Of a stretch of DNA of 64,000 bases, positions 28,824 to 36,991 are shown in pieces. The DNA comes from Streptomyces sp. NBC_00536 (GTDB lineage Bacteria; Actinomycetota; Actinomycetes; Streptomycetales; Streptomycetaceae). The stretch spans positions 7,936,001-8,000,000 of the forward strand of contig NZ_CP107819.1 in assembly GCF_036346295.1 (NCBI RefSeq). The letters are read 5' to 3'. The stretch's first letter is position 1, and the number at the start of each line of letters is the position of its first letter. Below the pieces are notes generated by a model. The model had not been told where the DNA came from. It saw nothing but the letters and a program-made list of their open reading frames with translations, and made no database searches. The translations under genes were made by a program, and so were the position numbers.

Positions 28824-29423
28824 GTGTCATCCCAGTCGTTCCACCCCGCACGCCGGACGTCACGCCGCAGGGCCGCCGCGGTGTGCGGCCTGGCCCTGCC
28901 CGTGACGCTGCTCGCGCTGCAACTCGGGCTGAGCCCCGTGGCCCAGGCGTACGGGCCCGCCCACGCGGGACCGGCCGCGGCGCGCGCGGTGGCGCTGCCC
29001 GATCGGGTGACGGTCACGGAAGGGCAGGTCAAGGAGGTCGGGCCCGGGGGAGTGATCACGTATCCGAGCGTGACCAGCTGCCTGACCGTGACCGTCCGGC
29101 TGGCGGACGGCGGTCTGGTCGGCGCGCACGCGAGCCTGTTCCAGGTGCCGGGTGAGCTGCGGTCCGATGAGGTCCTGGCCGCCCTCAGGACCCTCGTCGG
29201 CGACCGTCCCGTGACGGCGGTCCAGGTCAAGGGGGCCGTCGGCGCCTGGCATCCGGGCTATTTCGTGAAGGCGATAGAGGCGTACGGAGACGACGAACAG
29301 GTTCCGTTCCCGACGGGCCAGGACCCCGAGGGCCTTGCCGGGGCGGTGTCGACGGGGCTCGGGCTGCCCCGCGCCCTGGTCACGGTCGAGGACGTACCGG
29401 ACGGGGACCAGACCGTCAGCTGA
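28824..29423 (+). CDS. Secreted protein of unknown function
   Basis: A 199-aa exported protein starting at GTG 28824 with GAAGGAG seven bases upstream. The N-terminus has a twin-arginine-like stretch (TSRRRAAAVCGLALPVTLLAL) and a cleavage site near VAQA. The mature part has a CheD-like order of strands (SCLTVTVRLADGGLVGAHASLF, VTAVQVKGAVGAW) with one cysteine, but no firm family can be given. Its 3' end overlaps the convergent VOC gene by eight bases. Confidence 0.72.
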   Translation: MSSQSFHPARRTSRRRAAAVCGLALPVTLLALQLGLSPVAQAYGPAHAGPAAARAVALPDRVTVTEGQVKEVGPGGVITYPSVTSCLTVTVRLADGGLVGAHASLFQVPGELRSDEVLAALRTLVGDRPVTAVQVKGAVGAWHPGYFVKAIEAYGDDEQVPFPTGQDPEGLAGAVSTGLGLPRALVTVEDVPDGDQTVS

Positions 29424-29838
29424 CGACGAGTTCGACTTCGAAGCCGTCCGCGGACGCGAGGTAGGCGGCGTGCTGGTGGGCTCCGCCGGCGTGGGGGTGG
29501 CGGTCCGGGAAGAGGAGGGTCCAGCCGTGCTCCAGGGCCTTCGCCGTGAGCCGGTCGACGCGGTCCGGGGTGTCGACGTGGAACGCGAGGTGGTTCAGCC
29601 CGGGCGCGCACCGGTCGTGGCGGCCGCCGGTGAGGGCGGGGGACTGCTCGAACACGAGGTAGGTGGGGCCGAGTCGCCAGCTGCGTCCGTGGTCCCAGCT
29701 CTGGTGGAGGGTGTATCCGAGGTCTTCGAGGAGCCACTGCCAGTCGCTGACCGCGCGGTCGAGGTCGGGGACCCAGATCTCGATGTGGTGGAGCGTGCCG
29801 GTCACGGGGGTGATCGGGGTGATCGGGTGGTCCGTCAC
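29416..29838 (-). CDS. VOC (glyoxalase/bleomycin-resistance) family protein
   Basis: A 140-aa vicinal-oxygen-chelate protein. The paired beta-alpha-beta-beta-beta units are visible, with likely metal ligands in LHHIEIWVPDLDRA (His), PGLNHLAFHVDTPDRV (His) and DGFEVELV (Glu). Members are dioxygenases, isomerases, or drug-binding resistance proteins; which one cannot be told. ATG 29838 is preceded by a weak site. The tail overlaps the neighbouring secreted-protein gene by eight bases. Confidence 0.9.
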   Translation of the reverse strand: MTDHPITPITPVTGTLHHIEIWVPDLDRAVSDWQWLLEDLGYTLHQSWDHGRSWRLGPTYLVFEQSPALTGGRHDRCAPGLNHLAFHVDTPDRVDRLTAKALEHGWTLLFPDRHPHAGGAHQHAAYLASADGFEVELVVS

Positions 29839-29962
29839 GGCGGGCGTGCTCCTCGGGGAGGGTTCCGCGGCAGCCTATACGGGCCGTGAGGGGAACCGGG
29901 ATGGTGTGGGCCGCGTCCCATGGACGGCCGCCGGAGGATCGGTGGTGTGAGGAGGTCACGGG

Positions 29963-30367
29963 ATGCGTGCGCGAATCCTGACCGGAGCCGGAGCGGTTCT
30001 CGTGGCGCTGCTGTGCGCTTCCGGGTGCGGCCCGGGCCACCCGGAACCGGCGTCCACCGCGACCGGCTGCGCGAACGGAGCGACAGCGGCCGGCGGCGAG
30101 GTGAGCGTTACCGCGGCGGACGACGGCCGCCGGATCTGTCTGGACCGGCACGGCACGGTCCGGGTGACGCTGCCCGGAGACCCCGCGCCGCCGGTGACCG
30201 TGACCGGTGCGGGCCTGGCCGAGGTCGCTGACCACGTCTTCCGGGCGGAGTCGGCCGGTACGGTCCTCCTGACGTCCGTACTCCGGCGCTGTCCGCAGCC
30301 GACCCGGCCCGCCACGATGGGCTGTCTGGCGATGGCGGCCTGGCGGGTGACCGTGGTGGTCCGCTGA
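29963..30367 (+). CDS. Small secreted lipoprotein of unknown function
   Basis: A 134-aa protein with a lipoprotein signal: hydrophobic AGAVLVALLCASGC, lipobox ASGC, lipidated Cys22. The mature domain is beta-rich with two spaced cysteine pairs (GCANG, RICLD, RRCPQ, MGCLA) that could form disulfides. ATG 29963 follows GGAGG. No family was recognised. A very strong terminator lies just after it. Confidence 0.78.
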   Translation: MRARILTGAGAVLVALLCASGCGPGHPEPASTATGCANGATAAGGEVSVTAADDGRRICLDRHGTVRVTLPGDPAPPVTVTGAGLAEVADHVFRAESAGTVLLTSVLRRCPQPTRPATMGCLAMAAWRVTVVVR

Positions 30368-30380
30368 CCGCCTCGCGCGC

Positions 30381-30419
30381 GGACGGGCCCGGACCGATGT
30401 CAGCGGTCCGGGCCCGTCC
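30381..30419. terminator. Bidirectional terminator between lipoprotein and S53 protease genes
   Basis: Perfect 16-bp arms (30381-30396, 30404-30419) with a 7-base loop, between convergent stops at 30367 and 30435. Confidence 0.92.
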
Positions 30420-30434
30420 TTCAGGTGACCAGGG

Positions 30435-32444
30435 TCAGCTGATGCTGACCGCCGTGTCGTCGATCACGAACGACGTCTGCAGGCTGGGGTCCTCGGTGCC
30501 GCTGAACTTGATCGTCACCGTCTGCCCCGCGAAGGAGGACAGGTCGAAGGACTTCTGCGCGTAGCCGGTGTTCTTGTTGAGGTTGGAGTAGCTCGCCAGG
30601 GTGGTGGAGTTGGCCTGGACGGTCAGTTTGTCGTAGGCGGTCGTCGTGGTCGTCTCCGCCGTGTCGATGTGCAGGAAGTAGCTGAGCGTGGCGTGGCATC
30701 CGGCGGGGATGGTCACGGACTGGGTGAGCGAGTCGGTGTGCGTGGAGCCGTATCCGTCGAGCCACGCCTTCCACGAACCGGCGTGGGCCGCCTCGCCGCT
30801 GCCGTTGTCGACCACGCCGGAGCTGGCGGTCCAGGGGGCGGGGCTGCCGGTCTCGAAGCCGGGGTTGCCGAGGAGCTGGACCGGCGGGCAGCCGCTGCCG
30901 GCCGGGGAGACGGTCCAGGTGAAGGAGGTGCTGCCCGAGGCGTTGGTGGTGTCCTTGGCGGTGACCGTCACGTTGTAGCTGCCCGTGGTGGTCGGGGTGC
31001 CGCTGATCAGGCCGGTCGAGGCGTTGATCGACAGGCCCGGCGGCAGGCCGGTGGCGCTGTAGGTGAGGGTCTGGCCGCTGGCCGAGTCGGTGGCCTGGAT
31101 CTGCAGGGAGGCGGCCGTGTTGACGGTGCTGGTCCGGCTGCCGGGGTTGGTCACGCTGACGGTGTTCCCGCCGGTGGAACCGCCCGTGAAGGCGGCGACC
31201 CCGTTGGGGGTGCCGAGTCCGGTCGGGCCGTCGTAGCCGGACTTGGCGGTGCAGAGGTAGCTGCCGGAGCACGAGCCGTTGGCGCCGCTGGTCACGTCGT
31301 TGAGCGACGAGGCGTGGGAGTAGGGGTAGGACGACGGGTAGCTGCCCGCGCCCGGAGTTCCGGCCAGGGCGTAGACGGAGGCGATGATCGGCGCCGAGGC
31401 GCTGGTGCCGCCGTAGACGTTCCAGCCGCTCGCCTGGTAGCTGTCGTAGACGGCGAGGCCGGTGGCCGGGTCGGCGACCGCGGAGACGTCGGACACCGTG
31501 CGCTTGGCGCAGCCGCTGTCGCTTTGCCAGGACGGCTTGGTGGTGTACGCGGAGCAGCCGGATCCGGCGCCGTTGCCGCCGGAGCTGCTGCCCCAGACGG
31601 ATTCGGACCAGCCGCGCGTGGTGCCACCGGCGCGGGTCAGCGACGTACCGCCCACGGAGGTGACGTACTGGGAGGCCGCCGGGTATTCGACTCCGTAGCC
31701 GCTGTCACCGGAGCTGACGGTGATCGCGACGCCGGGGTGGTTGAAGTACGAGGCGTCGGAGGCGGCGTCGGTGGAGTCCTCGCCACCGCCGTAGCTGTTG
31801 GACACGTACTTCGCCCCCATGGTCACCGCGCGGTTGACGGCGGTGCCCAGGTCGGCCATGGACGGCTGGTTCGCTTCGACGAGCAGGATGTGGCACTGCG
31901 GGCAGACCGCGCTGACCATGTCCAGGTCGAGGGAGATCTCGCCCGCCCAACCGGAGTCGGCGGTCGGGTAGCTGGTGCCGCCGTTCTGGTCGGCCTTGCG
32001 GAAGCAGCCGTTGGCCGTGGTGCAGGCGGGCAGGCCGTACTGGGAGCGGTACGTCGCCAGGTCGGCCTCGGCGTTCGGGTCGTCGTAGGCGTCGATGATG
32101 GCGACGGTCGCGCCCGCTCCGGCGGAGGCGGGCAGGGCGTAGGCGCCCTGCAGGTCGGTGGGGCCGTAGCCGGACGGCACGATGTTCGGTGCCAGGCTCG
32201 GCTGTTGTTTGACGTCGGTGCGGGCCAGCGCGTGGCAGGCCATGAAGCCGGGCCGCGTGGGCTCGGAGCAGAGCCGCTGGGTGTGCACGGTGGTGGCCGT
32301 GGGCGTCGCGGGGGCGGCGGGGGCCGCTGACGACGGGGCGGCGAGCGCGATCAGGCCGCCGGATATGAGGGCCGCGGCCGAGAGGGCCGCGGTGGTGGCA
32401 CGGCGCGTCAGTCTTCTGGCGCGGCCCGCGGGTTTCGTTTGCAA
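30435..32444 (-). CDS. Secreted S53 sedolisin-type serine peptidase with Ig-like and C-terminal beta domains
   Basis: A 669-aa exported acid-type protease. TTG 32444 is the likely start (GGAGGG seven bases upstream); an upstream ATG at 32459 lacks a site. A twin-arginine-like signal ([17 protein letters not shown]) ends near [11 protein letters not shown]. The S53 catalytic set is Glu169 and Asp173 ([10 protein letters not shown]), Asp247 (SSGDSG) and Ser348 (GGTSAS); a C-terminal calcium-type loop follows. Then come an Ig-like module (about 440-530) and a P-domain-like beta module (about 550-669). Only about 40 residues precede the catalytic fold, far less than the long prodomain of classic sedolisins. 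Its divergent neighbour is a TrmB-type regulator. Confidence 0.92.
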   Translation of the reverse strand: MQTKPAGRARRLTRRATTAALSAAALISGGLIALAAPSSAAPAAPATPTATTVHTQRLCSEPTRPGFMACHALARTDVKQQPSLAPNIVPSGYGPTDLQGAYALPASAGAGATVAIIDAYDDPNAEADLATYRSQYGLPACTTANGCFRKADQNGGTSYPTADSGWAGEISLDLDMVSAVCPQCHILLVEANQPSMADLGTAVNRAVTMGAKYVSNSYGGGEDSTDAASDASYFNHPGVAITVSSGDSGYGVEYPAASQYVTSVGGTSLTRAGGTTRGWSESVWGSSSGGNGAGSGCSAYTTKPSWQSDSGCAKRTVSDVSAVADPATGLAVYDSYQASGWNVYGGTSASAPIIASVYALAGTPGAGSYPSSYPYSHASSLNDVTSGANGSCSGSYLCTAKSGYDGPTGLGTPNGVAAFTGGSTGGNTVSVTNPGSRTSTVNTAASLQIQATDSASGQTLTYSATGLPPGLSINASTGLISGTPTTTGSYNVTVTAKDTTNASGSTSFTWTVSPAGSGCPPVQLLGNPGFETGSPAPWTASSGVVDNGSGEAAHAGSWKAWLDGYGSTHTDSLTQSVTIPAGCHATLSYFLHIDTAETTTTTAYDKLTVQANSTTLASYSNLNKNTGYAQKSFDLSSFAGQTVTIKFSGTEDPSLQTSFVIDDTAVSIS

Positions 32445-32587
32445 TGAACTGCCCTCCATGGGGGGTCGGATCCTCGCGGTGGGATGGGCCGCCCGCCCGG
32501 TGGAGCGATTGTTGTGGCAGGTGCATGACATGCCTGCGTACGGGGTGGGGGGCGGCGCCGCGGGGCTACGAGTGGCACGTGTTCATT

Positions 32588-32623
32588 GGTGCGGATGGTG
32601 CACATGGTGCCGATGGTGCACGG
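32588..32623. repeat. Four tandem 9-bp repeats (GGTGCNNAT)
   Basis: GGTGCGGAT, GGTGCACAT, GGTGCCGAT and GGTGCACGG follow one another without gaps, about 145 bases upstream of the protease start. Regular spacing suggests an array of activator or repressor half-sites; the binder is unknown. Confidence 0.7.
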
Positions 32624-32700
32624 CAGGTCCGCTGCGGGTCCGCAGGCGGTCCGCGGCCGGATGGGGATCCGGCCGCGCCGACGGACTTCGGACGGACTGT

Positions 32701-32736
32701 CACCACGTTCAGTGGTGGCCACCGACGAACGTAGTG
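32701..32736. promoter_or_regulatory. 36-bp imperfect palindrome, candidate TrmB-regulator operator
   Basis: Fourteen of eighteen positions pair across a GGTGG/CCACC centre, and each half is itself CAC(C/T)ACGTTC-N3-GGTGG. It sits 80 bases upstream of the regulator gene. An operator for that regulator is the simplest reading. Confidence 0.6.
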
Positions 32737-32815
32737 AGAACCAGGCCAAGGGAATACCCGTCGAGGGCAAAGGATTGCTTTCGGTCAGTGATCTCCGGGT
32801 ATAGCGTGTCCTGCC

Positions 32816-33646
32816 ATGGAGTCGTCGGACGACGGTGCGGTCAACGACCTTGTGGCGCTGGGGCTTTCGCGCTACGAGGCCCGGGTCTACCTCGCGCTGG
32901 TCAAGCGGGAGTCGTACACCGCGGCGGAGGCGGCGCGCGCCGCCCACGTCCCCCGCCAGCGGGTCTATGACGTACTGGACGCGCTCGTGCGCAGGCGACT
33001 GGCCATCCCGCGCCCCGGACGCGTGGCCGCCTTCTCCGCGGTCTCACCCGAACTCGCGCTGACCCGGCTGATGGCCCTTCAACGGGAGTCGCTGGAACGG
33101 CTGGATCAGGCCTCGCTCACCCTCACCGCGGCGCTGACCCCCGTGTGGACCGCCGGGCAGACCCACACCGACCCGCTCGACTACATCGAGGTGCTGCGCG
33201 ACCCCAAGGCGATCGCCGAACGGTTCGCGCGCATCCAGGAGCAGGCGGCGCACGAACTCCTCAGTTTCTGCAAACCCCCCTTCGTGGCCCCGGCGGCCAA
33301 CACGGAGGGGATCAGGGCCGTCCGCAGGCTGCGCCGCGCCGGGGGCACGGCCCGCGCGGTGTACACGCACGACGCGCTCGACGACGCCGACGTGCTGGAG
33401 AACGTACGGCGCTTCGGCGACGCGGGCGAGGAGGCCCGCTTCGCCCCGCGGCTTCCGCTGAAGCTGATCATCGCCGACGCCTCGCTGGTCCTGTGCGACA
33501 TGCCCGACCCCATGGCGGGCACCGGCGCCACCACCGCCCTGTTCATCGAACACCCGGCGCTCGCGGGCTGTTTGAGGCTGTCGTTCCTCACGGTCTGGGA
33601 CCAGGCCGAGACGGTGGCCGACCTGGGGGAACCGGACCGCGGCTGA
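32816..33646 (+). CDS. TrmB-family transcriptional regulator
   Basis: A 276-aa regulator. The N-terminal winged helix is clear (LGLSRYEARVYLALVKRESYTAAEAARAAHVPRQRVYDVLDALVRR, residues about 15-60), matching TrmB/Sugar-specific regulators; a helical linker and an effector domain follow (EVLRDPKAIAERFARIQEQAA, KLIIADASLVLCDMPDP). Such proteins sense sugars or other small molecules. The -10-like element ten bases before ATG 32816 implies a leaderless transcript. It is divergent from the S53 protease, which it probably regulates. Its last 59 bases overlap the convergent anmK gene. Confidence 0.92.
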   Translation: MESSDDGAVNDLVALGLSRYEARVYLALVKRESYTAAEAARAAHVPRQRVYDVLDALVRRRLAIPRPGRVAAFSAVSPELALTRLMALQRESLERLDQASLTLTAALTPVWTAGQTHTDPLDYIEVLRDPKAIAERFARIQEQAAHELLSFCKPPFVAPAANTEGIRAVRRLRRAGGTARAVYTHDALDDADVLENVRRFGDAGEEARFAPRLPLKLIIADASLVLCDMPDPMAGTGATTALFIEHPALAGCLRLSFLTVWDQAETVADLGEPDRG

Positions 33647-34934
33647 GAAGGCCCCGGGGAGGGGTGCCCGCGGTGCGGACACCGAGGCGGGTGGGCGCCA
33701 CCGGAAGGGGGTCCGGCAGGCGCAGGCCGGGGCCGCCGGGCGTGATCGAACCCAGGACGCTCGCGTGCCGGGCGCCGGTGCAGGAAGGGACGGTGCCGGG
33801 GAGGCCGTGCGCGGTGAGCCAGCCCAGCACGGCGAAGGCGTACGCCTCCTTCGCGCCCGACGGCAGCCCGAGTTCGTCCGACGTCCGCAACGGGACGCGC
33901 ACTTCCCCCTCCCCGGACCTGGTTGTGCCCAGTTCCTCCCGCAGCCACTCCATCAGCACCGGGTTGCGGGTCCCCCCGCCGGACGCGATCACCTCCGTCG
34001 CCCCGAACGGCCGGACGGCGTCGGCGACGGTCCGCGCCGTGAGGCGGGTCAGCGTGGCGATGACGTCCTCGACGGGCAGCGGCCCGAAGGAGTCCAGCGC
34101 GGCCCGCAGATGGGGGAGGTGGAACAGCTCCTTGCCCGTCGTCTTCGGCGCGGGCAGCGCGTAGTACGGCTCGTCCAACAGCCGCCGCAGCAACGCCGGA
34201 TGGACGTGCCCCCGGGCAGCGAGCGCGCCGTCCACGTCCATGGAGGGCGCCCCGCCCGCGCCGTCGTGGGCGGCCAACTCCCGTACCGCCGCGTCGATCA
34301 GGGCGTTCGCGGGCCCGGTGTCGAAGGCGAGCGGCGGGCCACCCGCCATATCCGCCACCACCGTTACGTTCCCGATCCCGCCCAGGTTGAGCGCCACCGG
34401 CACTCCCGCACGCCCCCGCAGCCACATGACGTCCACGACGCTCACCAGGGGCGCGCCCTGGCCCCCGGCGGCCACGTCGCGCGTACGGAAGCCCGAGACG
34501 ACGGGACGCCCGGTCGCCTCGGCGATCCAGGCGGGTTCGCCGATCTGGAGCGTGCCGTGGACCTGGCCGGCCCCGGCCCAGTGGTAGACGGTCTGGCCGT
34601 GCGAAGCGATCAACTCCGCTCGCCCGTCGCAGAGTTCACGGTCGGCGCGGACGGCCGCGGCGGCGAAGGCCTGCCCGATGCGGGTGTCGAGCCGGCACAC
34701 CGCGGCCAGATCCGTCCGGGCGGGCGGCAGGGCCGAGGCCAGGGCCTCCCGCAGTTCCTCGTCGTAGCCCGCACTGATCATGCCCAGGGGGGTGAGGACG
34801 AGCGTGTCCCCGTCCAGGGTGAGATCGGCGGCGGCCGCGTCGATGGCGTCGTACGACGTACCGGACATGAGCCCGATCACCCGCAGGCTGCCCGCGTTGC
34901 CCGCGTTCCCGGCGGTCGTGCGCGGACCGCTCAT
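33588..34934 (-). CDS. anmK: Anhydro-N-acetylmuramic acid kinase AnmK
   Basis: A 448-aa cytosolic kinase of peptidoglycan recycling: it opens the anhydro ring and phosphorylates anhMurNAc to MurNAc-6-phosphate using ATP. The signature GLMSGTSYDAIDAA (about residues 20-33), the metal/sugar segment ASHGQTVYHW, QIGEPAWIAEATGRPVVSGFRTRDVAAGGQGAPLV, NLGGIGNVT, and SGGGTRNPVLM are all present. The last 60 residues are an Arg/Pro-rich tail not typical of the family, because the frame runs into the convergent trmB end. ATG 34934 overlaps the transporter stop (ATGA), so it is coupled to that gene. Confidence 0.94.
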   Translation of the reverse strand: MSGPRTTAGNAGNAGSLRVIGLMSGTSYDAIDAAAADLTLDGDTLVLTPLGMISAGYDEELREALASALPPARTDLAAVCRLDTRIGQAFAAAAVRADRELCDGRAELIASHGQTVYHWAGAGQVHGTLQIGEPAWIAEATGRPVVSGFRTRDVAAGGQGAPLVSVVDVMWLRGRAGVPVALNLGGIGNVTVVADMAGGPPLAFDTGPANALIDAAVRELAAHDGAGGAPSMDVDGALAARGHVHPALLRRLLDEPYYALPAPKTTGKELFHLPHLRAALDSFGPLPVEDVIATLTRLTARTVADAVRPFGATEVIASGGGTRNPVLMEWLREELGTTRSGEGEVRVPLRTSDELGLPSGAKEAYAFAVLGWLTAHGLPGTVPSCTGARHASVLGSITPGGPGLRLPDPLPVAPTRLGVRTAGTPPRGLLSRGPVPPGRPPSRPGPRP

Positions 34935-36259
34935 CGCAGCGCCCGCGCGTGGTCGTCGCCGCGCAGCGTCCGCAGCGCGACCGCGCTGACCGCGCAGGCC
35001 GCCGCCGCGTAGTACGCCGGTACGTCGGGGTCCCCCGTGCGGTCGACGACCTCGGTGATGATCAGCCCCGCGCAGCCCGAGAACACGGCGTTGGACAGCG
35101 CGTAGGCCAGCCCGAGCCCCGTGTAGCGCACCGACGTCGGGAACATCTCGGCCAGCATCGCGGGCCCCGGCCCCGCCATCAGCCCGACCGCCGCCCCCGC
35201 ACCGGCCAGCGCCGCCCCCTTCGCGTACGCCGCCGTGCCGGGGTCGCGTACCAGGTGCAGCAGCGGCAGCGCGAGCACGGCCACCAGCAGCGCCCCGGCC
35301 AGCATGACCGTGCGCCGCCCGATCCGGTCGCTGACCAGGCCCGCGGGCAGGATCGCGGCCGCGAAGCCGAGGTTGGCGAGGACCGTGGCGACCAGTGCCT
35401 GCCGGAACGTCGTGTGCAGCGTGCTCTGGAGGTACGAGGGCAGCACCACCAGGAAGGTGTACCCGGCCGCGGACCACCCCATCACCCGCCCGGCGCCCAG
35501 CACCACGGCCCGCACCGTCTCCCGGGCGGGCGGCCGCCGCACGGGTCCGCCCCGCTGGGGGGCGGCCGACGCGAAGGCGGGCGTCTCGTCCAGCCGCAGC
35601 CGCAGCCGCAGCGCGACGAACCCGAGCGGCAGCGTCAGCAGGAAGGGCACCCGCCACCCCCAGTCGTGCAGCTGCGACGCGGTGAGCACGGTCGCCAGGA
35701 GCGCGGCGACGGCCGCGCCCGCGAGCAGGCCGAGCGCCACCGTGAACGACTGCCACGCCCCGTACAGTCCCCGGCGCCCCGGCGGTGCGCATTCCGTCAT
35801 GACCGACACCGCTCCGCCGAACTCCCCGCCCGCCGACAGCCCTTGTACGACGCGCAGGAGCGTCAGCAGCCACGGTGCGGCCGCGCCGACGGCGGCGTAG
35901 GTCGGCAGCGCGCCGATCAGCGTCGTGGCGCCGGTCATCAGGGAGACGACCAGGATGAGGGTGGGGCGGCGGCCGATCCGGTCCCCGAGCCGTCCGAACA
36001 CCGCCGCGCCGACGGGCCGGAAGAAGAACGCGAGGGCGAACGACGCGTACGCCTTGACCAGCCCCTGCGCCGCGCTGCCGCCGTCGGGGGTGAAGAAGTG
36101 GGCCGCGATGACCGTGGCGAAACAGCCGTAGACGCCGAACTCGTACCACTCGATGAAGTTGCCGACGGACCCCGCCACCAGCGCCCGGCGCGCACCGGCC
36201 GGACGCCCGGCGCTCGCGGAAGCCCGTACCGGAGCGGGGGCGGGGACGGGTGCGGTCAT
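34931..36259 (-). CDS. MHS-family MFS transporter (proline/shikimate/dicarboxylate type)
   Basis: A 442-aa proton symporter. The metabolite:H+ symporter mark GNFIEWYEFGVYG is at about residues 37-49, the loop motif GRLGDRIGRRPTLI near 100, and 12 hydrophobic segments follow. ATG 36259 has no clear ribosome site, so the transcript may be leaderless; an upstream start is possible. It precedes and overlaps anmK. MHS transporters take up organic acids, proline or glycine betaine; pairing with AnmK hints at uptake of a cell-wall-derived compound, but this is unproven. Confidence 0.9.
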   Translation of the reverse strand: MTAPVPAPAPVRASASAGRPAGARRALVAGSVGNFIEWYEFGVYGCFATVIAAHFFTPDGGSAAQGLVKAYASFALAFFFRPVGAAVFGRLGDRIGRRPTLILVVSLMTGATTLIGALPTYAAVGAAAPWLLTLLRVVQGLSAGGEFGGAVSVMTECAPPGRRGLYGAWQSFTVALGLLAGAAVAALLATVLTASQLHDWGWRVPFLLTLPLGFVALRLRLRLDETPAFASAAPQRGGPVRRPPARETVRAVVLGAGRVMGWSAAGYTFLVVLPSYLQSTLHTTFRQALVATVLANLGFAAAILPAGLVSDRIGRRTVMLAGALLVAVLALPLLHLVRDPGTAAYAKGAALAGAGAAVGLMAGPGPAMLAEMFPTSVRYTGLGLAYALSNAVFSGCAGLIITEVVDRTGDPDVPAYYAAAACAVSAVALRTLRGDDHARALR

Positions 36260-36370
36260 GCGGCAAGCGTGCTGACCGGCACGCCGCTCCACAAGTACCG
36301 TCCCCCATCTGCCGTACGCCCCCGGCGGGCCCCCATCGGACGCTCGCCCCGTCCTTTCCGGCGCCTCGGG

Positions 36371-36856
36371 CTACCGGTCCGCGTTCCGCTCCAGCAGCAG
36401 CTCGCCGACCGTCTGGTCCCCGCTCGTCTCTCCCGTCGGCCGGAATCCGAGCCCCAGGTAGAAGGCTTCGGGGCCGTCCTCGCCCGGGTGCCAGGTCGTG
36501 GTGAGACGGGTGCCGCCGCGGCGGCGGATCTCGGCGGCGACGGACTCGACCGCGAAGCGGCCGTAACCGCGGCCCTGTTCGCCGGCCGCGATGTTGAGGT
36601 GCCACAGGCCCGAGCGGATGTCGGTGCCGCTGCCGTCGCCCGCGAAGTCGATGTCGAGGAACGCCATCAGGAATCCGACCAGCCGGTCGCCGTCGAAGAT
36701 CAGCCGGGGCCAGGCCGTGCCGGGGTGCACGTAGGCCTCGGCGAGGGATTTCACCACGGGCGCGACCAGGTGTTCCTGGTCGGGGCGGACCTTCAGGGCG
36801 ATCGCGGCGTCGAAGGTGGCGGCTGTGACCGGTGCCAGCCGGAGCGTACTCGTCAT
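36371..36856 (-). CDS. GNAT acetyltransferase, diamine/polyamine-acetyltransferase-like
   Basis: A 161-aa GNAT protein. The acetyl-CoA loop is in AAGEQGRGYGRFAVESVA (about residue 95), preceded by the RLIFDGDRLVGFLMAFLDID strand and followed by AFYLGLGFRPTGE. The order resembles spermidine/spermine N-acetyltransferases (BltD-like). ATG 36856 is used. It stands alone on the minus strand, divergent from the redox trio starting at 36992, and its promoter region is shared with it. Confidence 0.88.
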   Translation of the reverse strand: MTSTLRLAPVTAATFDAAIALKVRPDQEHLVAPVVKSLAEAYVHPGTAWPRLIFDGDRLVGFLMAFLDIDFAGDGSGTDIRSGLWHLNIAAGEQGRGYGRFAVESVAAEIRRRGGTRLTTTWHPGEDGPEAFYLGLGFRPTGETSGDQTVGELLLERNADR

Positions 36857-36991
36857 GGGGAAACCGTAAGCCAATGGATCAAGGCGTCCCGGAGCGAACC
36901 CGGGGGATCGAACATACGATGGACGGGAACCGGCGCGGGGGCCGGTTCCGGCCAGCCCGGCCCCGGCCGGACCGCTCGCGGCGGGAGACGC

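Larger units (their letters stand above)
32445..32815. other. Control region between S53 protease and TrmB regulator
   Basis: A 371-base divergent gap without a gene. It holds four tandem 9-bp repeats (32588-32623), a 36-bp imperfect palindrome (32701-32736), and a -10-like TATAGC (32800-32805) ten bases before the regulator ATG. The palindrome and repeats are described separately. Confidence 0.7.

Noticed and set aside
33588..36605. One 1005-aa gene covering anmK and part of the transporter
   Set aside because: The N-terminal half is an out-of-frame shadow of the MHS transporter; AnmK family sequence begins only at 34934, where an ATGA overlap marks the real start.
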